From contig JANTQA010000036.1 of assembly GCA_027625915.1 (NCBI GenBank), positions 9,445,001 to 9,509,000 on the forward strand: a DNA stretch of 64,000 bases, in the 5' to 3' direction. A program made the translations under genes and the position numbers. This DNA comes from Anaeramoeba flamelloides. Its lineage: Eukaryota; Metamonada; Anaeramoebidae. Of this stretch, positions 1 through 11,816 are shown piece after piece (the stretch's first letter is position 1; each line of letters starts with the position of its first letter). Under the pieces are notes generated by a model that ran no database searches, was not told the origin of the DNA, and saw only the letters and a list, made by a program, of their open reading frames with translations.

Positions 1-1822
1 ATACTATTAAATAACTTCTGGAAATAATACCAGATTGTTATTATACTCTTCAATATTTGAAAATAAATATTAGTAAATCTTTTGAAGTACAAGAGATTGA
101 CAATCAATTATTGAAAATCAAATAATGGATCATTTTTTTTTACTCTAAATAGATCCAATATTTGATTTTTTTTTAATTATATTTTGAAAAATTAAATTGA
201 ATTTGAAATGTTATCAATTTATACAAACAATCAGTAATTTCTAAAAGTCATTTTTTAAAGATAAAAATATCTTGAAAATTTTTGGTTTTTTGGATCCAAA
301 AATTCATATCATAAAAGTATTAGATCTTTTTGGTTATAATTAATTGGAAAAAATGAACTTCTTGGAATAATCATAAATCATTTCTTGATAGTTGATAAAG
401 GTGTTCATTTATAAAGTTTCTTTATATGATTGTAGAATAATTACTTTATTGAGTTTGGTAAAACATAAATAAGAGTTACTTGTCTTTTAAGTAAAAAAAA
501 ATTTCTATAAGCTCCTAAAATAACTTTTGAAAAATAATTATTAGTAAAATAAAACTTACCTTTGAACATTTAATATTTTTTACTTTAATAGATTGTATTC
601 ATACATAGAGGCCTGAATTACCATCTTTAAAAGCTTTAAAAATATGATGAGTTGGCTTGTTTAATAACCCTTCATTCATGTATTGAAAATTAGATCAGAA
701 AAGCCCGATAGAAGAGACAGTTTATATTATTTTTTTTGGAAAGTAAAAGTAAGATCACTGTCCTATAAAAATAAATTGAATAAACAAGAAGAAAGATCTG
801 ACATATTTTTTTTTATATTATTTTTGGATTTTTTTGAATTAAAATTTTAAGGATCCTATCATAAATATAAACTATTGGAATCATAAAGTTAGATTTCAGA
901 TTAACTTGTAAACAATTTGATATCAGGATCATTCGATTTTTAATCATTTGCTTCTAATTTACCTTTAGCAATCATTTAAAGCGCCAATTAAGAGTATACT
1001 TTTGAAAACCTCACCAATATTATATTTGGTAATAGTTCATTGTTTACAAATTTTTATCAATATTATTTAGCAAAAAGGGAATAAATAATAAACTTTTTCT
1101 CTTTGTTTTTGATTTGTTTTCAGATAAATTAATAATAAAAATATAATAAATATCATTTGATAAATAGAAAAGAATGAAATTGTAATTAAAAGTTGGTTTA
1201 AATGCGATAAATAGTCATTTAAAATTGAAACAAAAAATGTATTATTGAGTCCTCATACTCTTTGTGTTTTTAAAAACTTACATTTGTTTTAATGATTTTG
1301 ATAAATTGAAAAGATCATCACAAAATTGTAGATCCATCTCTTTCGTCCAATTTCTTAAATCACTAAAAGGAAACCTTCCAACTCAACAACAATCTAGATG
1401 TTTTTATTAAAAGTGGTTTTGTTTAAAAAACTAAATTCTTTAAAATTGAAAATAAAATTGAAGAGAAAAAATTGAGTTTTATTAAGAGATAATTTTGTCC
1501 TTAGGAACTTGATTATTCTTACACTCTGTATATTTTTTGGAATCATTTTGTGGAAATATATTTGATTTTCAAAGGGTCAAATTCTTATCTGTCTATTGGT
1601 TGATTATAAAAACAAATATCAATCACAAAAAAAATTCTTACAATAACAATCACAAGAAAAAAACTTTCAAAAGACTACTGTTGTCCATTTTCTCGAATTA
1701 TTACTTCTCTTGTTAAAAAAAAGATAACTTTTCAAAAATAGCAAAATAAGATTCTTGAATAGGATTCAGAATTTTTAACAAAAACCATTTTTTGTGAAAA
1801 AATTTTTTTTAGTTAATTTCTG
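1..1822. other. AT-rich intergenic stretch upstream of the RasGAP gene
   Basis: I see no convincing gene, RNA gene or element here. The stretch is very AT-rich with scattered homopolymer runs and stops in all frames. Its last few hundred bases must contain the promoter and 5' UTR of the gene that starts at 1823, but I recognise no defined promoter motif. Confidence 0.6.
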
Positions 1823-4800
1823 ATGTCAACCGATCTGGACTATAAAGCTCAGTCGATACTTTTTAAATTTATTTTTAAACCACAGCTAGCCTTTTTAAAG
1901 GTCTTACCAGATAGGGATTATGTTGAAGATCCAGAACCTTTACTTTTAAAATGGGCAAATTATCAACTAGGATTAGCAAAAAAAAACATTAAAATTACCA
2001 ATTTTACGAACGACTTTAAAGTAAGTACCTTTTAAGAATTTTTCTCTTTCCGTTTTCTTCAGATCCTTTTTCTTTTTTTGTAGAAAAAAAAAAATTACAA
2101 AAAAAAAAAAAAATTTTCTTATCTCTTTGATATTACACAAAAAAAAAACACAGGATTGTGACGCATTAATATATATTTTAAATCAAATATGTAAAGGACA
2201 AGGATTTTTAGACATTCTGAATGAAACCAAGCCAATAAAACGCTGCAAGCAAATAATCGAACTTTTATCGAAAACAAATTACCCACACCAGCAACCCGAA
2301 CCAAAGAGTATTGTCGCTGGAGACAAATCTGAGGTTATAATTTTCCTAAGTAATTTAGCGCTCTGGAGGATCAATTTACCAGAAATCAAAAAGGAATTAG
2401 AACAAGAGAACCAAAGCATTAACCAAGATTTCAATGAAATTAACAAAGAAATTACAATGGAAAAACTTGATTCAAAGATCAAAAAAAACCAAAACAAAGA
2501 AACAATTCAACAAACCCAACCATTAAATTACCATTCGAATATATATTTGAAAAAAGAAAAAGCATTTGAGAAAAAAATGGATCTGGATCTCATAGAACAA
2601 GAAAAATATATTAAACATCTTTTTAATTTAAAACAAGAAAAAGAAAAAGAAAAAGAAAAAGTAAATAAAAATTTAAAACTGTACTCAGGATTTGAAATTA
2701 TTCAAAAGTTTAAAAAAACATTAAAAAATAATATTGATTATGGATTTAATTCAAGTCATAAAAAATTATTAAATGAAGTTTGTGAGCCAATTTTCAACAA
2801 ACATAAAAATTCAGAGATTTCACCAAGTAAATATTTTCAAATTTATGAAAATGAATTAGATCAAGAATATAAATTATGCAAAATTGAAATAGAGGACAAC
2901 AAAAATAAAGAATTTAATAAATTAAAAAAGGAAATTAAAGAATTAACTCTGAATAAACAAAGTAATAGTTCAATAGAATTTAAAGAATTAAATGATTTTA
3001 TTGACAATTGTAAAGAAGAGATCAATAAAGAACAAGAAACGAGCAATAAAAAGAAAAAGAAAACTGGGATTGAAAGCAAAGAACAAATTGTATTTGAAAA
3101 TGATTTAAAGAAAGAATATGAGGCAATAAAAAATAATAATTCCAAATTAGGTGCATTTCTAAATTTAATTAACAATGAAGAAGATATTTATAAAATTAAG
3201 TTTAATATCTTAGGAAATGAAGAAATTCAAAATGAAACGAAAAATAGATATCAAGAAGATGAGATTGAGATCTTTGAAAAAATTCAAAACAACTCCAAGA
3301 ACGATCAGAAGTCATTAAATATTGATCAAAGAATTGAAAAAATATTTGAAAAGGAGTTTCCATTTAGTAATTTAAAATCTACCACTATGCTTACTGATTT
3401 AAGTGAGGATTTATTTCAGACTTTTAATAAAGAATATAATAAGATGATTCAAAAAAATAAAAGTCATGATGTGAATCAGGATAGTAACACAACGATAAAA
3501 AATCAAAAACAATATAAATTCCCAATAAGGAAAGGATTTCCAAAAATTGAATTAGGATTAGGAGGCACCAAATTTAAAAATAATAGCACCAATAACAACT
3601 CCAGCAGCAATGACAGCAATTCAAAGGTGGGCAATGAGAGCTGGACCAACTGGTTACAAAAAGAGCAAGATTCAGAAGAAGTTCCTAAGCAAAAAAGGAC
3701 TATTGATAAGGGACATAATTTAGATAACAAATCGGAAGGAATGTCACTTTTTGATTCCATTTTAGAAAAAGATCAAAATAAACAAAATAATGAAAATAAA
3801 ACATTAAACAAAGGATTGAATAAAAATAAGAATAATAATTCAAATAATAATAATAATAATAATAATAATAATCCCAAAATGAACTCTGAAATCAAAAAAG
3901 AAGAAGAAATGAAATTAATACCAGATCAAAAAACATTTTATAAATTCTATGAAAATAATGAAATAAAAAAAATTAAGAAAGAAATTGAAATTAAAAATGA
4001 AGAGATGAATGATCTAGAAAAAACAAGTAATGAAATTAAATTCCAATTGTATGAGTCTTTAGAAATAAAAAAAAAGAGAGAGAAAATGAATAAATTAAAA
4101 ACAAGTAAAGGGTTACAAGGAAAGGATTTCACAATTGAAAATTTCCGAACATTTTCAAAAGGCAATCAAAATTTGGATACATTTAAAAGATATATTAAAC
4201 AACATATTGAAGCAATTGTCAACTTTTCAGATTTAAAAAAAACTCTAGCTGATATCCAACAATTACTCATCAATCAAATCTTAAAATTTGATCCCACAGT
4301 TTTGTTGCCAACTTTAACCAATCTTGATGTTAATGTTAATATCACAAAAAAAAGATGTAATACCGTAGGTGGCACTAGACCCCAAACACATCAAATATTA
4401 AGTCAAACTACTAATAAAAATTTTTCTAATGATCAAAATTTAATTGAAAATTTTGACTATAAAAAAGAAGATTTTGCAATGCTATTACAAAATTTAAAAA
4501 AATATAATTCTTCACTTCATTCGATGGTTATTCCAGATTTGATCTCTGTAAATTTATTGATAAAATCTATTAATATTATTATTTACTCTCACCTTGAGAA
4601 AGAAAAAATTGACGATAATTTGATTGATTGGATTAAACAAAGAATATATTCCCTATCTTTTGATCATAATTTTAATTATTCTGATACCTTAAATGCCATA
4701 ACGAGCTATTTAATCCAAAATTTAACTCTGATTAAAAACAAAAATCATGACTTGTGCACTTCATTAAGCACAGTTTTCGATTCCTTTGCGTATATGAAAT

Positions 4801-7094
4801 TATTTAAAACGAATTTAATAAATTCAATATTGTCTGAATTAACGAAAAAGAAAATAATTGCTCGACCCATTTCTCAGTTGATTGATCAAAGGCTAATATT
4901 TAAATTACACAATATTTTAGATTTATTTATGGAAGGTTCAATCAAACAAATACAACAAATTAAAAAGATCCGAAGAGAAGTTTGGTCTTTTTTAACGTTT
5001 TTTAAGAAAAATTCACTGCTTAATACCAATAATAATAATAATAATAATAATAAAAGGAGCGAGACTGAATTGGATCAAGAGCAAAATGAAAAACAACAAC
5101 AAGAAAAAGATGACGACGATGATGATGAATTAAAATTGCAACAGTTATCAAAAAAAATTGTCAAATTAGCCAGAAAAAATGCCTTAGGCAAAGTGTTCAG
5201 AATAGTGGTGAACAGGAATATTTCTGAGAAAATTCAAAAGGTTATTAATCAAAGTTTGAATCAAAAAAAAAATCAAGATCATATTTTTTTAACTTGTTTC
5301 AGAGAGGCAAAAAAGATATTACATTCATATATGAACGATTGTGATATTGATTATTTAACAGCAACATTTGATGGCAATAACTCGAGACAATTTTTAGAGC
5401 CATTGTCAAATAGTATATTCAATTTTTCAGAGGGTATTGGCATTACTCTGCCGATTTTGAAAACAGCGATCACGCAATCCATTATCAGAGCCAAGGGGGC
5501 GAAATATCTGTTTAAATCCGGTGATATTGCAACAAAGTTGTTGGTCAAATATATCAAGATTTATTGCAATGATTATCTAATTGAAACACTAAGTAAAATA
5601 ATTAATCAATTATGTGAATCCAATTTAAATTTTGAAATGGATCCTTTTGACATTACCGAGAAGGAGGTAAAGGAAAATACGAAAAATATTCAAAAGTATT
5701 TTTATTTAATTTTGGAGCAAATCTTTAACAGTGTTAATGATTTCCCCCCCGAATTAAAGGAAATTTGCTGTCACATCAAAGTCCAAGTATCCAAAAAATT
5801 CCCAGGGGACGAAATGATGGCCATTGGCGCATTTGTCTTTATAAGATACTTTTGCCCGGTCATAGTGGCACCACAAAATAATAATATCATAAATTTTTTA
5901 CCAAATAGCCAATCAAGAAGAGGGCTAGTCCTATTAAGCTCAATTTTACAAACACTGGCCGCACAAACCACCTTTGGCGAAAATAGGCAATACATGCAAT
6001 CGGTAAATCAATATATTATTGAAAAGCAAGAAGAAACCAAGCAATTTTTATTAAAGATAATCCAATTCGATAATAATTTGATGAAAAATAACCAAAAGAA
6101 GATGAGAAGAATTAAAAAAAAACGGATCGACCAAATCAAAAAGGGAATAAAAATTACTCCCTCTTATTCATACCTCATACTTTCAGAGAAAATTGTACCA
6201 AATAATTATATTGAAAAGAATCTGCAAAAGAAATCGTATCCATATTCTCAAAAAAATAAAAAAGAATATTTGACGGCAATGAAGCTATTAATTTCAATAC
6301 AAGACGTGAAGAGAGATTATATCGGTTCGTTGTGTACGCAAGTGGGCTCTTTACATCTGTCCAATTTTTTACAAGAAATTATATTATTTTTCGTTGAAGA
6401 AACAAAAATGCATCACATGATTGAGAAAATTAGAAATAACTGTGATCAGATCAGAGAAATTTCCCTTTTAAAATATAAGGAAAAAATTGAACAACAAAAG
6501 AAACTTTACACGATACAACAACAGCAGCAGCAACAACAACAGCAACAACAACAGCAACAACAACAGCAACAACAACAGCAACAACAGCAAAAGCGAAAAT
6601 CATCTTTTTCCAAAAAAAAATCCACAGCAATAAATACTCCCCTTGATTTTAATAACATTAACCAAAAAATGAGTAAAAGAAAATACAAAAAATTAATGAA
6701 AAAACAAATCTTACTTTTAATAGAACAAAGAGCAAAGGAAGTCTCCGAGAAGTGGCTGGAATTAAGAAGATGTAAAATCAAAAAACAAAGCAGTGCTTAT
6801 TATGTTGAGAATATTAACAAAAGCAAAAGTAAAAAAAAGCCTGTTTTCTTAATCTTAAAAGAAAATAATTTGGCAATATTCCCCTCCCAACCAAAATCTG
6901 AAAATGATAAACCAAAAAATGTAATAAATTTGTCTTCCGAAACGAAATTAATTAAAGAAGATTCAAAATCAAAAAATTTGTTTTGGATGCATATTATTGA
7001 AAAATCAGATATAAACAGAGAGTTTTTATTAGGCTTTGAAAACAGAAGCGATTTAATTAAATGGTCAAGTATTTTGAGAGCTTCAAAAAACTAA
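1823..7094 (+). CDS. Calponin-homology / RasGAP / PH domain protein, two exons
   Basis: Two exons, 1823-2020 and 2154-7094, are joined across a phase-0 intron (GTAAGT donor, ACACAG acceptor, 133 bases) to give about 1712 residues. The splice lies inside a calponin-homology domain: exon 1 ends with LLLKWANYQL and TNFTNDFK, and exon 2 continues DCDALIYILNQI, as in fimbrin-type CH repeats (residues about 35-150). A long low-complexity Lys/Glu/Asn region follows. The RasGAP domain (about 1085-1330) includes YLFKSGDIATK and FIRYFCPVIVAP. A Gln run of about 24 residues (near 1523-1546) and a C-terminal PH domain (about 1626-1710, ending WSSILRASK) complete the protein. It probably links actin or membranes to Ras GTP hydrolysis at the cortex. 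The usual Arg finger is Lys1187, so catalysis may be weak or absent. ATG 1823 is the first Met of exon 1. Domain calls are firm; partner and pathway are inferred. Confidence 0.9.
2021..2153 (+). other. Phase-0 spliceosomal intron in the RasGAP gene
   Basis: GTAAGT at 2021 and AG at 2152-2153 bound 133 AT-rich bases with runs of T and A near the acceptor. Removing it keeps the frame and restores an intact CH domain. The exon 2 frame is also open a little upstream of the acceptor, but that stretch has no ATG. Confidence 0.88.
6519..6590 (+). repeat. CAG/CAA microsatellite encoding poly-Gln
   Basis: An interrupted CAA/CAG array within the RasGAP protein, between the GAP and PH domains. Mixing of CAA and CAG codons suggests the Gln run is older than a pure slippage expansion. 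Confidence 0.9.
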
Positions 7095-8939
7095 TATTCT
7101 TTTTATACTTTTTATTCTTTTAATTTATTTTTTATATTATTGTTTTTTTGTTATACTATCTTTTTTTCAAATCAGGCTGATATAAAACTTTTTTCTTTAA
7201 TTAATTTTTTTTGAATAATTTTAAAGAAAGAAACAATAATAAACTCAAAATTTTTGATTTTTTAGATATTTTTGTCTTTTAAATGTTTTGTGTAGATTTT
7301 TTTTTGGTTAATTAGTTAATTAACAAATTTAAAAAGAAAATTAAATTGTTTTTCTCAGATCGAAATTATAAATAATGATTAAAGTGGTAATAAATCAATT
7401 CAATATTTAATCTATACTCAAATTCAACATTTTTATCACAGTTAATGATGTTAAAAGAATCAAAAGAATACAATTTCATTCAAATTGGAATTAAATTGAG
7501 TTTTATAGAATAATGAAAATTATTTTTTCATTTTGGGATTTTTTTTTTTTTCATTTTATTTTTTGAATTATGTAACTTATTTCGTTCGAATAAAAATTTT
7601 TTCAAAGGATTGAATCTGGGGTAAATTTGAATTTTTTACAAATAGAGGAACTCAAATATAATTATTTGATATTGTCTAACCATTTGAAGTTAAATAACAG
7701 TTAATAGAATATAAACAAGTTTAAGAATATTTTTTTTTGTTTTGCTCTCACTAAAATTTTTAACACACTGATAATTTATTAGTATTGATAATAATTTATT
7801 TTTTACTATAGTAGTGTTTTAATTTTAACAATAGTTGTTAACAATTCAAGTTGTGAATCTATTTATTTGATATTTCTTTATGAATTTATTTAAAAAATAA
7901 GATTTTATTTTTAAAAATTTAATTTTGGAGTGTTAAGAATTTTGAATCGGAGTTTATTTTAAATATTTCATCATCAATTTTCAATGAATTAATAATAAAT
8001 TCAGAAGGATTTTTAAAAGAATAAACTAAATTTAGTTTTGCGAGATTGGTAAGAGTACAAAATTACATTGACAAGGAAGAAAATTGAAAAATTAAAATAA
8101 AGTTGAAAAGATAAATCCGAAATCCACTTTTATTAAAAGTTATCTATATTAAAAAAAAAAAAAATTAACTCAATTATTACAACAATTTCTATCCCAATTG
8201 TTATTTCTATAAATGACTAATTTTGAAAAAAAATAAAATAAAATAAACTGACTGGTATACTCTCCAATTTTTTTAAAAATCAAATAAGAGTTGAAAACAA
8301 CTTTACTTTCAATTATAGAGAAATAATCAAATTCTAGAGGAAACTACCAACACTTCAAATGCTTTTGATATTTTTTAGAAAGATCGATAATTAGTAAATA
8401 TATGCCGAATATTATAATGTATTCCGTTTTTATTGCAAACCAAAAAACAAAACAAAATTTAAATAAATAAAATCTTTTAATGAATTATTTGAAACAAACT
8501 TGGAATCTCCATTAATATCCAAAAAAAAATATAATTTACTTTTTCTTTGATCAAAAAATCTTCAAAATTTTTTTAATTGGTAAAAAAGGAGTTAATTATG
8601 TTAAATTTAACAAATAGACCTAAAAATCAAGAAGAACACAATCAAATTACCAAAATAAATCTTTAGAATAATATTATTTCTTTTCACTGCTTAGTACATA
8701 AAAAAAAAATAAGATATTTAAAAGATATGATTATTAAATTATTTTTTTTAATTTGGTATTTCTTCATCTGTAGGCCCCATTACGAAAAGATTTCTTAATA
8801 AAATAAAAGCAATCTTTAATATATTATCGTAATTATTAAGAGACTAAATATAAAAAAATAATTATTCTTTTTCTAATATTGTTAATTTCAAAATATGTTC
8901 ATTTTCTGTATATACTCAATTATAACAAATCTATTTATA

Positions 8940-9136
8940 CAGTCAGTTCCACTTTTAAGGCAAAAACTTTCAACGAAATTTAAGGCACAAAAAAAATCTC
9001 AAATTAAGGCAAAAAATTGAGATTCTAGTAAAATAAATTGTAAAATAAAAAAAATCCAAATTTTGTGCCTTATTTCGAGATTTTTTTGTGCCTTAAATTT
9101 CCTTGAAAGTTTTTGCCTAAAAAGTGAAACTGACTG
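8940..9136. mobile_element. MITE family A, Tc1/mariner type, near-complete copy
   Basis: A 197-base foldback element. It starts CAGTCAGTTCCACTTTTAAG and ends with the inverted complement (GTGAAACTGACTG), with TA on both sides (8938-8939 and 9137-9138). CAGT ends plus a TA target duplication are the hallmark of Tc1/mariner transposition. The two arms repeat AAGGCA(C)AA and AATCTCAAATTAAGGC in mirror order, so the whole element folds on itself. There is no coding capacity; a transposase from elsewhere in the genome must have moved it. Confidence 0.88.
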
Positions 9137-9464
9137 TAAAAAAACAATTATGTTTTTTATTAAATAATTAAATTGAAATACACAAGTCTGAATTATTCTC
9201 TCTCGAAAAGTATTTTACTCGATTATATTTTGAAACTTAAAAAAATAATTACTATTATTTTTCAGAGAATTTGAAATATTTTTGATTGAATTATTTAAAA
9301 CAGTCTTTTTTTTATAAAAAAATTGAGGTTTTCTTAAAAAATAATGTTAAAAGATACAATATAATATCATTTAACTTCCAAAAATGAGTCTTATAATTTT
9401 TTTATTAAAAAATCCATTTTCAAAACATTCAATTAATTTAAAATGATTATATAAAATCTAATTA

Positions 9465-9640
9465 CAGTCAGTTCCACTTTTACGACACAAAAATCAAGGA
9501 AAATTAAAGTACAATGTAATTCTCAAATTAATGTACAAAATTCAGATTCTACAATAATAATTTGGACAAAAAAATTGAAATTTTTAATTTAAATTGTGAT
9601 TTTTTTGTACCTAAAATTTCGTTAAAAGATTGTGCCTTGT
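9465..9640. mobile_element. MITE family A, diverged copy with decayed right end
   Basis: The left end CAGTCAGTTCCACTTTTACG is preceded by TA (9463-9464). The internal arms match the copy at 8940 with many substitutions, and the right terminus is lost. It is older than the 8940 and 39671 copies. Confidence 0.75.
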
Positions 9641-11816
9641 ATTTGAATATCATTTTAGACTATTAAATTAAACATATATCAAATCTTATATTTTTATTCC
9701 TTTTGAAAAATAATTAAAATTATCAGAGTAAAATTAACTGAAACTTCTCAAATATTATTTTCAAGCAAATTAAAAACTTGAAACAGTTTGTTTCAAAATT
9801 TTAACACACTTACAATGGTACTAAAAAAATTTTTTTGCAAAAATTTGTACAAAAATTCAAGATATTTTTTTTTAGTAAAAATGTTTTGATTTTTTCAGAT
9901 TTGTAAAATATGAATTTATAAAAAAATATTTAAAAGAATTGAAAGAACATTATTTTCAATTTTATATTCAAGAAATAAATCCTTTTTTTTTTAATTTTAA
10001 ATTGTAAAGTTTTTTTAATTTTTGAAATTATTTAAAAATCATTTTATATGGTAAATATTTTTTATCTCTATTTTGATTTTTTTTTATTTCATGGAATTTT
10101 TTCAAAATATATTTTGAAAGATTTTTTTATTATCTAAATAATTTCATTTAATGTTATTGTTCGGTTTCTAAATTAAAACAAGAAAAAAAAAAGAAAAAAA
10201 AATTTTATTGAATTTTTTCATATGTCTTGAATTGAGATCTTATAAATTTTGTCAGATATAACTTTTTGTTTTATAAAGATAAAAATTTTCATTTGTCTCT
10301 TAATTCAATAATTTTAGAGTTATTTTAATAGAAAATAAAATTAATAATGTATTTTACAACTATTCAAACTTTTGTAAAGTTGTAGTTACCAGTTTTAAGA
10401 GAACTAGAGTACCTTGGAATATTTAATCAAATATTTTTACAAAATAAATTCTAATAAAAGTTTTTTTTAAATCTAAACATTTTCTCAATGATTTTATTTT
10501 TTGAGAAATTAAGAGTGACAATTTCAATTTTGTATAACAAAGATATCCAAGTCCTATACTCCAATTCCTGTCTTTTTTATTTCTTCAAATTTCCTAAAAT
10601 CGACAACAAAAATAATATTGACTCTTATGCGAAGTTTAAAAATCGAAAGTAAATTGTTGATCAATCAACTACTAAAGAAAAAAATAAAAAAGATTATAAA
10701 CAGAAACAATTAACTACTTATTTAGAAAACATAAGTAAAAATCTATTTATTTGGAATTGAATGAAATTATTGTTGAATATTGAATTTAACAAAGTTATAA
10801 ACGTTTAGGTACTCGCCTTTTTGATCATAAGAGATTGATACATAATAGATTTTGATTGAAAAAACAAAATACCTTCAAATACTACAATTTTTCGAAAATA
10901 AGGTATTTTTTTTTTTTGGAATAATTTTTTTGGAAAACCACCATCATTATATTTTCACCTTCAAAGAGTTTAAAAACCTTATTTAGTTTAAATTAAGACT
11001 GAAAACTGTATTTAATTGACTTTTTTTTTATAGTGAAATTTTCTATTTAAAAAATTCAATCTTTAATAGAAATTGTTGATTTGTTACTCATTATCATTAA
11101 TGAGATTTACTTTTTGAGATTATTTATTTTCAAGTGGGTTTTAAAAATTACAAATCAGGCTGGAAAGAAAACTATTTATAACTTGAATGGTTGGTAGTAT
11201 TTAGAATTTATCTTTTTTTCATTGTAGAAAATAAAAAAAAGTGAAATTTAATTTCTCGACTTATAGAAAGAATTATTTAATTTTCATTTTGGTTTTAAAA
11301 ATTGTTTTGTTTTGGTGTGTGTTCCACTCGGTACAGAAAACAAGGTGTTATATTTTTTAAGGAAAAAAATTCAAATGAAATAACAATTTTTACAAAAAAA
11401 ATATAATTATTTTCTTTATTTATTTGTTCAAATTTCAGAAAAACAAGCTATTTCACCTTTTTGACAAATCTTTAAATAATTTGATTTTAATAACTAAAAA
11501 ATAATACAAAGTTGAAAAGATTATCATTTCTTTTTCAATTTTAAGTAAAAGATTCTGGGGGTTTGTTGAACCAAAAAAAGTTAATCAAGAGTTGGGTTGA
11601 ACAATATTCTAATCAAATTTAGATGTGTATATTCATTAAAACAAATTCTTTTTAAAAAAAACATTTTCTCCAGATATTAAGACAAATGTTTTGTTTTTAA
11701 AAAAAAACAAATGAAGTAATTTTCAGGATATTGTAAACAGATCCAAAAATAAAAATAAAAAATAAGAATTGTAATAAAATAAAAATTGAAATAAAATTAT
11801 TATTGATTTATAATAT

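Larger units (their letters stand above)
7095..11816. other. 4.7 kb intergenic stretch with two Tc1-type MITE copies
   Basis: Apart from the two family-A MITE copies listed separately (8940-9136 and about 9465-9640), this is AT-rich sequence with long A and T runs and no ORF that looks coding. It lies between the convergent 3' ends of the RasGAP gene (+) and the SPT20-like gene (-). Confidence 0.6.

Noticed and set aside
6506-6781. Minus-strand ORF with a long Cys run
   Set aside because: It is the antisense of the poly-Gln codons of the RasGAP gene.
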